Positions 34,462-43,689 of a stretch of 64,000 nt of DNA are shown piece after piece. The position numbers were made by a program, and so were the translations under genes. Position 1 is the stretch's first letter, and each line of letters opens with the position of its first letter. The notes beneath the pieces are model-generated. The model was not told the origin of the DNA. It did not search any database and was given only the letters and a program-made list of their open reading frames with translations. Origin of the DNA: JANQOH01 sp965201115 (GTDB lineage Bacteria; Pseudomonadota; Alphaproteobacteria; UBA7887); the NCBI GenBank assembly GCA_965201115.1, contig OZ241745.1:3100001-3164000 (forward strand), written 5' to 3'.

Positions 34462-34923
34462 ATGCAGAAGCTTTCCCAGGAGACGATAGCGATTATCGGC
34501 GTCGGCGTGGCGCTGGCCGCCATCGTTATCGCGAGCGTCGCCGGGCTTCGCGACGATCTTCGCGTCGTCCAGGCGGAGGCCCGCGCAGGGCAGGAGGCCA
34601 TTCGCGCGGAGTCGCAGGAGGCGCGCGAGGCCATTCGCAAGGAGTCGCAAGAGGCGCGCGAGGCTGTTCGCAAGGAGTCGCAAGAGGCGCGCGAGGCCAT
34701 TCGCGAGGAGTCGCGGGAGGCGCGCGAGGCCGTTCGCAAGGAGTCGCAGGAATCGGTGGCGGCCATTCGCGCCGAATCGCGGGCGGATCGGGAAGCGTTC
34801 GCGAAGGCTCTGCTTCGGCTTACGGAGCAGTACGGCGCGCTGCACGGCCTGGTCCAGGGGCTGTTGCGGGCGCAAGGCATGGAAACGGACGAATCCGCGC
34901 CGGCCGAAGAGCCGGGGCGGTAG
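34462..34923 (+). CDS. Membrane-anchored coiled-coil protein with 11-residue repeats
   Basis: A 153-residue protein of unknown function. One N-terminal membrane helix (IAIIGVGVALAAIVIASVAG) is followed by hendecad repeats of the form ESQEAREAIRK, encoded by five 33-bp units at 34609-34773, then LLRLTEQYGALHGLVQGLLR and an acidic tail. Hendecads predict a right-handed coiled coil. The ATG at 34462 has GGAG about 10 bp upstream. Divergent from murA. Similar small coiled-coil/TM genes are at 40033 and 43393. Confidence 0.75.
   Translation: MQKLSQETIAIIGVGVALAAIVIASVAGLRDDLRVVQAEARAGQEAIRAESQEAREAIRKESQEAREAVRKESQEAREAIREESREAREAVRKESQESVAAIRAESRADREAFAKALLRLTEQYGALHGLVQGLLRAQGMETDESAPAEEPGR
34609..34773 (+). 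repeat. Five in-frame 33-bp tandem repeats
   Basis: Units start at 34609, 34642, 34675, 34708 and 34741 with core GAGTCGCAAGAGGCGCGCGA; the last is degenerate. They encode the 11-residue coiled-coil repeat, and unit number may vary between strains by slippage. Confidence 0.9.
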
Positions 34924-35028
34924 CGCGCCGCGGGCAGGGGCAAAATCCGGCCGCCGACGGGCCGGTTGCCGCGGCGCGGCGGCGGGGCTACGATGACGCC
35001 GGCAACCGGTTCAGGGGAGGCTTCGGCG

Positions 35029-35457
35029 ATGGCCATCGACACACTCGACCACTGCGCGATACGCACCAATGACCTTGAAGGCACCAAGGATTTCTTCGTC
35101 GACGTGGTGGGGCTGACGGTCGGCGAACGGCCGCCGGTGAAATTTCCGGGCTACTGGCTGTATTCCGGCGACACGGCGGTGGTCCATCTGTTCGGCGGCA
35201 GCGACGACGCGGGGGACGAAGACGAGCTGACGAAATATCTGGGCGTCAAGGACCCGGCGAGCCTTCACGGCAGCGGGGCGGTCGATCACTTGGCGTTCCG
35301 CGCCAGCGGGCTGGCGGCCATGCGCGAACGGCTCGACAAGTCGCGGTCGCGCTACTTCGAGCGCACGCTGCCGCAGTTCGGCCTGCACCAGGTGTTCGTG
35401 AAGGACCCGAACGGCGTGATGCTCGAGCTCAACTACGCCGCCGACGAAGCGGCGTAG
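35029..35457 (+). CDS. VOC family protein (glyoxalase/bleomycin-resistance fold)
   Basis: A 142-residue single-domain VOC protein. The start IDTLDHCAIRTNDLEGTKDF and the late VKDPNGVMLELNY carry the conserved metal ligands (His near residue 7, Glu in MLELN), with a further His in VDHLAFRASG. These proteins act as dioxygenases, lyases or resistance proteins; the substrate cannot be told. AGGGGAGG 8 bp before the ATG at 35029 fixes the start. Confidence 0.88.
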   Translation: MAIDTLDHCAIRTNDLEGTKDFFVDVVGLTVGERPPVKFPGYWLYSGDTAVVHLFGGSDDAGDEDELTKYLGVKDPASLHGSGAVDHLAFRASGLAAMRERLDKSRSRYFERTLPQFGLHQVFVKDPNGVMLELNYAADEAA

Positions 35458-35470
35458 CGCCCGCGGCTTC

Positions 35471-37654
35471 TCAATCTTCCGCCGCCTGCCGGGCCTTGGC
35501 CTCGGCGCGGCGCGCGTGCAGGATGGGCTCGGTGTAGCCGCCCGGTTGTTCGCGCCCGGCGAATACGAGGTCGCAGGCGGCCCGGAACGCTACGCTGCTA
35601 TCGAAGGCGGGCGCCATCGGGCGGTAGGCGGGGTCGCCGGCGTTCTGCCCGTCGACGACCGCGGCCATGCGGCGCATGGTTTCATGCACGCGTTCTTCGG
35701 CGCAGACGCCGTGGCGCAGCCAGTTGGCGATGTGCTGGCTCGATATGCGCAGCGTCGCGCGGTCTTCCATCAGCCCGACGTCGTTTATGTCGGGCACCTT
35801 GGAACAGCCGACGCCTTGGTCGATCCAACGCACGACATAGCCGAGAATGCCCTGGGCGTTGTTGTCGAGCTCGCGCTGGATATCGGCTTCGGGCCAGTTC
35901 GGGCGCCCGGCGACGGGGATGGAAAGGATGTCGTCGAGGCTGGCGGGCGCGCGCCCAGCGAGTTCGCTCTGCCGCGCCGCCACGTTTACCTTGTGGTAAT
36001 GGATGGCGTGCAGGGTCGCGGCGGTGGGGGAGGGGACCCAAGCCGTGCTGGCGCCGGCTTCCGGGTGCGCGATCTTGACGCGCAGCATATCGGCCATCCT
36101 GTCGGGCATGGCCCACATGCCCTTGCCGATCTGGGCGCGTCCCTTCAGCCCGCAGGCGAGGCCGGTATCGACGTTCCGGTTTTCGTAGGCGGCGATCCAC
36201 GCGGAGTTTTTCATGTCCTCCTTGCGGATCATGGGGCCGGCCTCCATGGAGGTGTGGATTTCGTCGCCGGTGCGGTCGAGGAACCCGGTGTTGATGAAAG
36301 CGACGCGGTCGGCCACGGCGCGGATGCACTCCTTGAGGTTGACGGTGGTGCGGCGCTCCTCGTCCATGATGCCGATCTTGATCGTGTGGCGCCGAAGGCC
36401 CAGCGCGTCCTCGATTCGCGAGAACAGTTCGCCGGCGAAGGCGGTTTCGTCCGGCCCGTGCATCTTGGGCTTGACGATATAAACCGAGCCGGCGCGGCTG
36501 TTGCGCAAGCCGCCGGCGCGGCGCAGATCGTGCAGGGCGATGGCGGCGGTGACCATGCCGTCGAGGATTCCTTCGGGGATTTCGCGCCCCTCGGCGTCGA
36601 GCGCCGCGCCGGTCGTCATCAGGTGGCCGACATTGCGGATCAGCAGAAGGCTGCGGCCCGGCAGGGCGAACGTTGCGCCGTCCGGAGCCGTATATTCGCG
36701 GTCGGGGGCGAGGCGGCGCTCGACGCGCCGGCCGTCCTTCCCGAAGGCCGCGACGAGGTCGCCCTTCATGATGCCGAGCCAGTTGCGATAGGCCGCGACC
36801 TTGTCTTCGGCGTCGACGGTAGCGACCGAGTCCTCGCAATCCATGATCGTGGTTACGGCCGCCTCGAGCGCGACGTCGGAAATGCCGGCGGCGTCGGCGC
36901 GCCCGATATCGTGCCCGCGGTCGATGCGGATTTCGATGCGGAGGCCGTTATGGACCAGCAGCACGGCTGACGGGTTTTCGGGCGCGCCGCGGTAGCCCGC
37001 GAATTGGGCGGGGTCGGCGAGCGCCGCTTCGCCGCCGCCGGTTTGTGCGATCAGCAACGCGCCGCCGCGCACGGCGTAGCCCGCGGCGGCGCGGTGGCTG
37101 CCGCCGACCGGCGGCGCGGTTTCGTCGAGAAACTCCTTGACGAAAGCGACTACCCTGGCGCCGCGCACGGGGTTGTAGGCCGCTCCGCGCCCGGCGCCGC
37201 CGGCTTCGGGGATCGCGTCGGTGCCGTAGAGCGCGTCGTAAAGGCTGCCCCACCGCGCATTGGCGGCGTTCAGCGCATAGCGCGCATTCGCGATGGGAAC
37301 GACGAGCTGCGGCCCGGCGAGGGTCGAGATTTCGGGATCGACGTTCGCCGTGCGGGCGGAAAAGGGCGGGCCTTCCGGCGCAAGATAGCCGATCTCAGTG
37401 AGGAACGCCTTGTAGGCGTCCAGGTCGAAGGGGCGGTTGCGGCGCTCGCGGTGCCAAGCGTCGATCTTCGTTTGCAGGGTTTCGCGGAACGCGAGCAGTT
37501 CGCGGTTGCGCGGCGCCAGGTCGTGGACGATGGCGTCGAACCCCTCCCAAAAGGCTTCCGCCGCGACGCCGGTTCCGGGCAGCGCCTCGTCGTTTACGAA
37601 GTCGTAGAGTTCGCGCGCCACGCGCAGCCGGCCCGCCTGCCGGAATTCGGACAT
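35471..37654 (-). CDS. glcB: Malate synthase G
   Basis: A 727-residue malate synthase G, which condenses glyoxylate with acetyl-CoA. Length and the motifs RGLHDIG-type RGHDIGRADA, TIMDCEDSVATVDAEDKV, VKPKMHGPDE, GIMDEERRTTVNLKECI and NDVGLMEDRATLRISSQH (general-base Asp region) are diagnostic of the G isoform. It supports growth on C2 compounds, glycolate or purine-derived glyoxylate. No isocitrate lyase or glycolate oxidase is in the window. Confidence 0.96.
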   Translation of the reverse strand: MSEFRQAGRLRVARELYDFVNDEALPGTGVAAEAFWEGFDAIVHDLAPRNRELLAFRETLQTKIDAWHRERRNRPFDLDAYKAFLTEIGYLAPEGPPFSARTANVDPEISTLAGPQLVVPIANARYALNAANARWGSLYDALYGTDAIPEAGGAGRGAAYNPVRGARVVAFVKEFLDETAPPVGGSHRAAAGYAVRGGALLIAQTGGGEAALADPAQFAGYRGAPENPSAVLLVHNGLRIEIRIDRGHDIGRADAAGISDVALEAAVTTIMDCEDSVATVDAEDKVAAYRNWLGIMKGDLVAAFGKDGRRVERRLAPDREYTAPDGATFALPGRSLLLIRNVGHLMTTGAALDAEGREIPEGILDGMVTAAIALHDLRRAGGLRNSRAGSVYIVKPKMHGPDETAFAGELFSRIEDALGLRRHTIKIGIMDEERRTTVNLKECIRAVADRVAFINTGFLDRTGDEIHTSMEAGPMIRKEDMKNSAWIAAYENRNVDTGLACGLKGRAQIGKGMWAMPDRMADMLRVKIAHPEAGASTAWVPSPTAATLHAIHYHKVNVAARQSELAGRAPASLDDILSIPVAGRPNWPEADIQRELDNNAQGILGYVVRWIDQGVGCSKVPDINDVGLMEDRATLRISSQHIANWLRHGVCAEERVHETMRRMAAVVDGQNAGDPAYRPMAPAFDSSVAFRAACDLVFAGREQPGGYTEPILHARRAEAKARQAAED

Positions 37655-37767
37655 TGCCGCTCCCCCCGTTCGGTTGCGTCCGCCGCGCAAGGTCCACGAC
37701 CGGCGGGCGCGTGTCAATGTTCTCTGCTATACAACGCGGCGGAGATCCGACGGAGGCCGGCGGCGCA

Positions 37768-39021
37768 ATGACCCGAGGCGGCGCTCCGCGCGCCCTGATT
37801 ATCGGCGGCTCGATGGCCGGGCTTGCGGCCGCGCTGTTTCTGCGGCGGCTGGGCTGGCGCGCCGACGTTTACGAGCGTTCGACGGACGAATTGTCGAGCC
37901 GCGGCGCGGGCATACTCACGCATCCCGAATTGCTGGCGGCGCTGGACGAGTGCGGCGCGGGCAGCGAGGGCGTGGGCGTGCCGATCCGCGGCCGCGTGGT
38001 TTTCGACGCCGGCGGCGCGACGGTCGGAACGCACGATCTGCCGCAGATTACGTCTTCGTGGGACGTATTGTACCGGCGCATGAGGAGGGCGCTGCCGGAT
38101 TCGTGCGTTCATCCGGGGCGCGCGCTGGCGGGGCTGGAGCTGCGCGCCGGCGGGGCTACGGCGGCGTTCGCCGACGGAAGCCGCGCGGAGGGCGACCTTG
38201 CGCTCGGTTGCGACGGCGTGCGCTCGACGACGCGCGCGCAGCTGGCGCCGGAAACCCGCCCGCGCTATGCGGGCTATGTCGCGTGGCGCGGCATGGTCGC
38301 CGAGAGCCGCGCGAGCGCGGCGACGCAAGCGGCGCTTGCCGGCCGCCTGTCGTTTTGCATGCCGCCGGGGGAGCAGTTTCTGTCCTACGCCATCGCGGGC
38401 GAGGGCGGGCGGCTGGAGCGCGGCGGCCGGCGGCTCAATTGGGTCTGGTACCGCCAGGCGCCGAGCGGCGGGGCGTTCGAGACCATGTTCACCGATTCCG
38501 CGGGGGCGCGGCGCGACGTCTCGATGCCGCCGGGCGCGGTGCGGCCGGACGTCGCGGAGGCGATGCGCGCCGATTCGCGCGCCTTGCTTCCGGCGGCGTA
38601 CCGCGAACTGGTGGCGCTGACGGCCGCGCCGTTTCTGCAGGCGATATACGATCTCGAATCGGAGGAGATAGCGTTCGGGCGCGCGGCGCTGCTCGGCGAC
38701 GCCGCGTTCGTCGCGCGCCCGCATACCGGTTTCGGCGTGACCAAGGCGGTGGGCGACGCCGCCGCGCTGGCCCGCGCCCTCAAGGCGCGGGACGGCGATA
38801 TCGACGCCGGGCTCGCGGCCTGGCGCGCGGAACGGCTGCCGTTCGGCCGCGACATGGTGGCGCGCGGCCGCGCGCTCGGGCGCCTGCTCGACATGGGCCG
38901 GGCGGGGGAGGAAGAGGACCCGTTCGGGCGCAAGCGCCATTTTTCCGCCGCGGTCATGGTCGAAACCGCCATTTCGGATGCATTGCAGCGTGAGGGCGCG
39001 GAAACCCGCGCGAGTTCGTGA
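37768..39021 (+). CDS. FAD-dependent aromatic monooxygenase (salicylate/6-hydroxynicotinate type)
   Basis: A 417-residue group A flavin monooxygenase. The dinucleotide fold is IIGGSMAGLAAALFLRRLGW, the DG motif is LGCDGVRSTTR, and the second FAD motif is LLGDAAFVARPHTGFG. It would use NAD(P)H and O2 to hydroxylate an aromatic acid or heterocycle. The following dehydrogenase gene starts 26 bp downstream, so both may form a catabolic pair. The substrate is unknown. Confidence 0.88.
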   Translation: MTRGGAPRALIIGGSMAGLAAALFLRRLGWRADVYERSTDELSSRGAGILTHPELLAALDECGAGSEGVGVPIRGRVVFDAGGATVGTHDLPQITSSWDVLYRRMRRALPDSCVHPGRALAGLELRAGGATAAFADGSRAEGDLALGCDGVRSTTRAQLAPETRPRYAGYVAWRGMVAESRASAATQAALAGRLSFCMPPGEQFLSYAIAGEGGRLERGGRRLNWVWYRQAPSGGAFETMFTDSAGARRDVSMPPGAVRPDVAEAMRADSRALLPAAYRELVALTAAPFLQAIYDLESEEIAFGRAALLGDAAFVARPHTGFGVTKAVGDAAALARALKARDGDIDAGLAAWRAERLPFGRDMVARGRALGRLLDMGRAGEEEDPFGRKRHFSAAVMVETAISDALQREGAETRASS

Positions 39022-39047
39022 GGTCGGGAGCGAAGGAGGCGCGGACG

Positions 39048-39953
39048 ATGGAGGAAACGGTCGGGTTCGTCGGCCTCGGCAATATGGGCGCCCCCATCGC
39101 GCGGCGTTTGCTGGAGGCCGGTTATGGCGTGCGGGCCTATAACCGCACGGCGGCGCGGGGCAACGGGATCGTCGCGGCGGGGGCCGAGCGCGCGGCGACG
39201 CCCGCGCAAGCGGCGCCGAAGGACGGCGTCGTGTTCTCCATCGTCGCCGACGACGCGGCGCTGCGCGCGGTCTGCGAAGGGCCGGACGGCATACTCGCCG
39301 GCCTCGGCGGCGGCATTCATGTCTCGATGAGCACGGTCGGCGCCGCGACCGCGCGCGCGATGGAAGCGAGCCACGCGGAAGCCGGCGCGACCTATCTGTG
39401 CGCGCCGGTGTTCGGCCGTCCGCCGGTAGCGGCGGCGGGCCGGCTGTGGATGGCGCTGTCCGGCCCGTCCGCCGCCAAGGCGCGGGTGCGGCAGGTTCTG
39501 TCCGCTTTCACGGCGGGGGTGCGGGATTTCGGCGACGCGCCGGGGGCGGCCACGGTGGCGAAACTGGCCAACAATTTCTTGATCGGCGCGGCCATCGATT
39601 CGATGGCGCAGGCTTGCGCGCTGGTGGAGACGCACGGCCTGGATCGCGCGGATTTCATCGGTCTGATTACGAGCGGGCTGTTCGACTGCCCGGTCTATCG
39701 CGGCTACGGCGCGGCTATCGCCGGGCGCCGCTACGAACCCGCCGGGTTCCGGCTGGTTTTGGGGCTGAAGGATATTTCTCTGGTTCTGGAGGCGGGGACC
39801 GAGACGCGGGCGCCGCTGCCCGCCGCCAGCGCGGTGCGCGACCGCTTGCTGTCGGCGATAGCGCAGGGCCGGGGGGAACAGGACCTTGCGGCGCTGGACG
39901 CCGCCGTCTCCGCGGCCGCCGGTCTGGACGCGCCGCCGCCGAGCCGCGGTTGA
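39048..39953 (+). CDS. NAD(P)-dependent beta-hydroxyacid dehydrogenase family protein
   Basis: A 301-residue member of the 3-hydroxyisobutyrate/6-phosphogluconate dehydrogenase superfamily. It begins GFVGLGNMGAPIARRLLEAGY (Rossmann motif), and the catalytic Lys is in AKLANNFLIGAAIDSMAQA. The usual substrate motif (DAPVSGG) is altered to CAPVFGRPP, so the substrate may differ from classical hydroxyisobutyrate. AAGGAGG at 39033-39039 supports the ATG at 39048. Same strand as the monooxygenase. Confidence 0.9.
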   Translation: MEETVGFVGLGNMGAPIARRLLEAGYGVRAYNRTAARGNGIVAAGAERAATPAQAAPKDGVVFSIVADDAALRAVCEGPDGILAGLGGGIHVSMSTVGAATARAMEASHAEAGATYLCAPVFGRPPVAAAGRLWMALSGPSAAKARVRQVLSAFTAGVRDFGDAPGAATVAKLANNFLIGAAIDSMAQACALVETHGLDRADFIGLITSGLFDCPVYRGYGAAIAGRRYEPAGFRLVLGLKDISLVLEAGTETRAPLPAASAVRDRLLSAIAQGRGEQDLAALDAAVSAAAGLDAPPPSRG

Positions 39954-40032
39954 GCGCCGCCAAGGCTTGCGAATCGCCGCCCGGACGATCATGGTGGGGG
40001 CCTTCGGCAACCCAATGACCCGGAGCGGCGCC

Positions 40033-40410
40033 ATGCCCATGTATGCTTTCGATACGCTACAGACCGCCAAGACGCTGGCGGCGGCGGGCGCGCCGCGCGA
40101 CGCGGTGGCCGAAAACACCGCCGCCGAAGCCGATATCGATGGCGCCGGTCGCCGGTTCGAAAACATGGACAAGCGTTTCGACCGCATAGACGAGCGTCTC
40201 GATACGATAATCAAGCGCCTCGACAAGATAAATGCGCGTCTCGACAAGATGAACGCGCGTCTCGACGCCATGAATGCGCGGCTTGAGGGCATGGCGACCA
40301 AGGCCGATATGTATCGCGCGCTGTCGATACTGTCCGGCGCGATCATTTTGGCCAATGCGACGATAGCCGGTCTCGCCTTCGCCTTGGCCGGATATATCGC
40401 CGGGCCGTAG
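40033..40410 (+). CDS. Small coiled-coil protein with C-terminal membrane helix (DUF1640-like)
   Basis: A 125-residue protein of unknown function. It starts FDTLQTAKTLAAAGAPRDAV, a DUF1640/CCDC90-like opening, then has four to five heptads of the form RLDKINARLDKMNARLD, and a C-terminal hydrophobic helix (LSGAIILANATIAGLAFALA). GGAG 7 bp before 40033 supports this start; 40039 is the alternative. It shares architecture, not sequence, with the 43393 gene and the 34462 gene. Confidence 0.65.
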   Translation: MPMYAFDTLQTAKTLAAAGAPRDAVAENTAAEADIDGAGRRFENMDKRFDRIDERLDTIIKRLDKINARLDKMNARLDAMNARLEGMATKADMYRALSILSGAIILANATIAGLAFALAGYIAGP

Positions 40411-40429
40411 CGTTGCGGGCGGGCGCCGC

Positions 40430-40927
40430 CTACGCCTGCGTTTTCAGAGACTCTCGCAACAATGACAGCGCGGCTTCGGCGAAGGCGAACATGTTGGCGG
40501 CGCGGTCGGCGCTTTCCGTTTCGAGCGTGAGAACGCGCTCGGCCGGGCCGGAGACGGCGAGGCATGTGTGGCCCGGCGGGTCGCCGTAGCGGTTGCCGGC
40601 GGGGCCGGCCGCGCCGGTTTCCGCGAGCGCCCACTCCGCGCCGAGATGGGCGCGGGTTTGCGCCGCCAGCCATGCCGCGTAGGGTTCCGACGCCGAGCGC
40701 ATGCCGTCCGGGATTGCGCCGGGCGCCGGCGTGTAGGCGCGGCGCGCGGCGACGGTATAGACGACCGCGCCGCCGCGAAAATACGCCGACGCGCCGGGCG
40801 CCGAGAGCAGCGCGGCCGCTACGAGGCCGCCCGCGGAGGATTCCGCGACCGCGACCGTTTCGCCGCGCGCTTTCAGCGCCGCTCCCGCCACGGCGCCGAG
40901 CGCCGCCAACTCGCTCCAACCGGCCAT
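40430..40927 (-). CDS. pncC: CinA C-terminal-domain protein (nicotinamide-nucleotide amidohydrolase)
   Basis: A 165-residue stand-alone CinA C-terminal domain. The motif AVAESSAGGLVAAALLSAPGAS near the N-terminus and ALAETGAAGPAGNRYGDPPG are characteristic. Enzymes of this type deamidate NMN in the pyridine nucleotide salvage cycle. The ATG at 40927 is used; a 20-codon upstream extension is Ala/Pro-rich and not conserved-looking. Confidence 0.85.
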   Translation of the reverse strand: MAGWSELAALGAVAGAALKARGETVAVAESSAGGLVAAALLSAPGASAYFRGGAVVYTVAARRAYTPAPGAIPDGMRSASEPYAAWLAAQTRAHLGAEWALAETGAAGPAGNRYGDPPGHTCLAVSGPAERVLTLETESADRAANMFAFAEAALSLLRESLKTQA

Positions 40928-41048
40928 TGCGCCATTATACCGCGCGCGCGGCGCGGGCGCAACGGAAATATGCGGCGCGCTTGACACGCCGCCGCGGCCC
41001 GCCGATTATCGCGGGCGGTTGCAACCAGCAGAGGGGAGGACCCTTGTC

Positions 41049-41231
41049 ATGACCGGCATGTTCAAGTTCTTCGCGGTCGCGTTCGCCGCGGCGGCGTTTT
41101 CCACCGGGGCGATGGCCGGCGGAGGGATGTGCGGCGGCATTTCGCACGAAGCCGCGGCGCCGACCGAAACCGTCTCGACCCAGGACGCCACGATGACGGT
41201 GGCCGACTCCGAGACCGTTTCGACCGAATAG
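41049..41231 (+). CDS. Small secreted protein of unknown function
   Basis: Sixty residues: a signal peptide (MFKFFAVAFAAAAFSTGAMA) and a short mature part, GGGMCGGISHEAAAPTE, ending in two TVS(T) repeats (ETVSTQDATMTVADSETVSTE in shortened view). The single Cys near the cleavage site is not in a clear lipobox. GAGGGGAGG precedes the ATG at 41049; 41058 is an alternative start. A good intrinsic terminator follows, which supports a real transcription unit. Confidence 0.65.
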   Translation: MTGMFKFFAVAFAAAAFSTGAMAGGGMCGGISHEAAAPTETVSTQDATMTVADSETVSTE

Positions 41232-41244
41232 CGTATCGAAGCGG

Positions 41245-41278
41245 CGGCGGGCGGGGCGCGGCTCCGCCCGCCGTTTTC
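41245..41278 (+). terminator. Rho-independent terminator
   Basis: Perfect 10-bp stem CGGCGGGCGG / CCGCCCGCCG with a 9-nt loop, followed by TTTTC, 13 bp after the stop of the small secreted protein gene. Confidence 0.8.
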
Positions 41279-41308
41279 ATGCCGCGGGCGCGGCGAGGGA
41301 GCCGAGGC

Positions 41309-42115
41309 ATGGCGGGCAGACTGGAAGGCAGGGCGGCGTTCGTTTCGGGCGCCGGCTCCATCGGCCCGGGCTGGGGCAACGGCAAGGCGGCCGCCGTGCT
41401 GTTCGCGCGCGAGGGCGCAAGGGTGCTTGCCGTCGATATCGACGGCGCCGCGGCGGAGGAAACGCGCGCCATCGTCGCCGGCGAAGGCGGCGAATGCATT
41501 GTCGCCGAGGCCGACGTTACCGACGACGCGGCGGTCGCGGCGGCGGTCGAAACCGCCATGCGCGCATTCGGGCGCATCGACGTGCTGCACAACAATGTCG
41601 GCATCGTCGTGGGCGGCGGCCCCGCCGATGTCTCGCCGGAGGAGTGGGAACGCGGCGCGGCGGTCAACCTCCGCAGCGTGTTTCTCACGACGCGGCATGT
41701 TCTGCCGCACATGCGCGCCCAGGGCGGCGGGGCGATCGTCAACGTTTCGTCGATCGCGGCCAACCGCTGGATGGGCGTTCCCTACGCCTCCTATGCGGCG
41801 ACGAAGGCCGCGCTGCTCGGCCTGAGCCGCAACATCGCGCTGCAATACGCGCCCGACGGGATACGCTGCAACTGCGTCCTGCCGGGCATCGTCGATACGC
41901 CGCTGCTGCGCAACCTGCTGGCGGAGGTTTATCCCGCCGACGAGATCCCCGATCGCATCGCCGGCCGCAACCGGCAGATTCCCATGCGGCGCATGGGCGA
42001 CGCCTGGGACGTGGCGCACGCCGCGCTGTATCTGGCGTCGGACGATGCGAAGTACGTCACCGGCGCCGAGCTCGTTGTCGATGGGGGCCTGAGCGCGAGC
42101 GCCATCGCCGGCTGA
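41309..42115 (+). CDS. SDR-family oxidoreductase
   Basis: A 268-residue classical short-chain dehydrogenase. The catalytic Ser-Tyr-Lys is visible as VNVSSIA and YASYAATKAA, and the HNNVGIV motif replaces the usual NNAG. The cofactor loop reads SGAGSIGPGWGNGKA, longer than the standard TGxxxGIG, a form seen in a subset of SDRs from catabolic loci. The ATG at 41309 is used. The next gene (Ldh2-type dehydrogenase) starts 75 bp downstream on the same strand. Confidence 0.92.
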   Translation: MAGRLEGRAAFVSGAGSIGPGWGNGKAAAVLFAREGARVLAVDIDGAAAEETRAIVAGEGGECIVAEADVTDDAAVAAAVETAMRAFGRIDVLHNNVGIVVGGGPADVSPEEWERGAAVNLRSVFLTTRHVLPHMRAQGGGAIVNVSSIAANRWMGVPYASYAATKAALLGLSRNIALQYAPDGIRCNCVLPGIVDTPLLRNLLAEVYPADEIPDRIAGRNRQIPMRRMGDAWDVAHAALYLASDDAKYVTGAELVVDGGLSASAIAG

Positions 42116-42190
42116 CGCCGGCGCTCCGCTCCTCCGGCTGCTTCTTTCTTTCATGGTTTCTCCCGCCCCGGTTTCCGTCGCGAGGCGGCG

Positions 42191-43279
42191 ATGCGCGTCG
42201 TTTCCGCCCGCACGCTGACGGCGCTGGTCCGGGCGTTTTGCGCCGCGGGCGGCTCCGACCGCCGCGAAGCCGGCGCGGTGGCGCGAAACCTCGTGGACGC
42301 CAATCTCGCCGGTCACGACAGCCATGGGGTCGGCATTTTGCCCGCTTATGCGGCGTCGATGGCGGACGGCTGGCTCAAGCCGAACCGGCGCGTCGCCGTC
42401 GCCGGGGGCGCGGGCGCCATGCTGCGGCTCGACGGCAATCTCGGCTACGGGCAGGTCATCGGCGGCGAGGCGATGGCGTTGGGAATCGCGCGCGCCCGCG
42501 AGCAGGGCGCGGCGCTGGTCGCGTTGCGCATGAGCCATCATCTGGGCCGCATCGGGGCGTGGGCGGAGCAGTGCGCGGAAGCGGGCATGGCGTCTATCCA
42601 CTATGTGAATTCGGGCGGCTACCGGCCGAGCGTCGCGCCGTTCGGCGCCGCCGAGGCGCGCTACGCCACCAACCCGTATTGCACGGGGATTCCGGCGGGC
42701 GGCGGGCGGGGGCCGATCATCGTGGATTTCGCCACGAGCGCGGTCGCGATGGGCAAGGTGCGCGTCGCGCGCAACGCCGGAACGCTCTTGCGCGAGGAGG
42801 CGCTAATGGACCCGGAGGGGCGGCGCACGCGCGACCCGGCGGTCATGTATGCGGACCCGCGCGGCGCGCTTCTTCCGATGGGCGGGCACAAGGGCTACGG
42901 CATGGCGCTGATTTGCGAGGCCCTGGCCGGCGCGCTGACGAACGGCGGCGCCCACCTGCCGCGCCGCGACCACGGCCGCGCGCTGATCAACAACATGTTC
43001 AGCGTGATTGTGGATCCGGCCGCGATCGGCGATGGCGAGTATTTCCGCGACGAGATCGCGGCGCTGGCGGATCACGTGACGTCGGCCGCTCCGGCGCGCG
43101 GCGTGGAGAAGGCGATGCTGCCCGGCGATCCGGAGCGCAAGACGCGCGCCCGACGCCTGGCCGCAGGAATCCCCGTCGACGAGGAAACGCTCGCGCAGAT
43201 ATACGAGGGCGGCGCGAAGATCGGCCTCGACCCCGCCGATGCGCGCCGCATTGTCGAGGACGCCGCGCCGGACGGATAG
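42191..43279 (+). CDS. Malate/lactate/ureidoglycolate-type dehydrogenase (Ldh2 family)
   Basis: A 362-residue protein of the MDH2/LDH2 family, NAD(P)H-dependent oxidoreductases with a non-Rossmann fold. Conserved segments are NLVDANLAGHDSHGVGILP (catalytic His), DGNLGYGQVIG, MSHHLGRIGAW and PMGGHKGYGMALICEALAGAL. Relatives reduce 2-oxoacids or delta-1-piperideine-2-carboxylate, or oxidise sulfolactate or ureidoglycolate; no clear choice is possible. Together with the SDR it may form a short catabolic operon. Confidence 0.92.
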   Translation: MRVVSARTLTALVRAFCAAGGSDRREAGAVARNLVDANLAGHDSHGVGILPAYAASMADGWLKPNRRVAVAGGAGAMLRLDGNLGYGQVIGGEAMALGIARAREQGAALVALRMSHHLGRIGAWAEQCAEAGMASIHYVNSGGYRPSVAPFGAAEARYATNPYCTGIPAGGGRGPIIVDFATSAVAMGKVRVARNAGTLLREEALMDPEGRRTRDPAVMYADPRGALLPMGGHKGYGMALICEALAGALTNGGAHLPRRDHGRALINNMFSVIVDPAAIGDGEYFRDEIAALADHVTSAAPARGVEKAMLPGDPERKTRARRLAAGIPVDEETLAQIYEGGAKIGLDPADARRIVEDAAPDG

Positions 43280-43392
43280 CCGACGGCCCGCCGGGGCCCG
43301 CTGTTCGTGTTCGCCGATCGGGCGGGCGGCGTTGGATGGGCGCGGATATATTCGCTGTTGCGCCCCGTCGCGCGCCGGTTCAGAGTCGGCGC

Positions 43393-43677
43393 ATGGACAC
43401 CGCCGACGCCGCGCGCGAATTCGATACCCTCGCCGTCATGCGCAAGCTCGAGGCCGCCGGCGTCGGCCGCAAGCAGGCCGAGGCGCACACGGAAGCGCTG
43501 CGCGAGAGCCGCGCCGGTCTCGCGACCAAGGTCGATCTGGATACCGGCCTCGCCCGCCTCGAGGCCCGCCTTGAAGCCCGCATTTATCGCGCCTTGTGGA
43601 TACAGGGCGGCGCCATTGTCGGCTCGCTTACGGCTATTGCCGGCCTCTCCGTCGCGCTCGCCAAGTTGTTCGGGTAG
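43393..43677 (+). CDS. Small DUF1640/CCDC90-like coiled-coil membrane protein
   Basis: Ninety-four residues: FDTLAVMRKLEAAGVGRKQAEAH, then TEALRESRAGLATKVDLD and LARLEARLEARIYRALW (coiled coil), ending in a membrane helix (GGAIVGSLTAIAGLSVALAK). This is the usual DUF1640-like layout. It lies just before the tRNA-Ser gene, which is on the opposite strand. Function unknown. Confidence 0.8.
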   Translation: MDTADAAREFDTLAVMRKLEAAGVGRKQAEAHTEALRESRAGLATKVDLDTGLARLEARLEARIYRALWIQGGAIVGSLTAIAGLSVALAKLFG

Positions 43678-43689
43678 CGCCGGAGGCGG

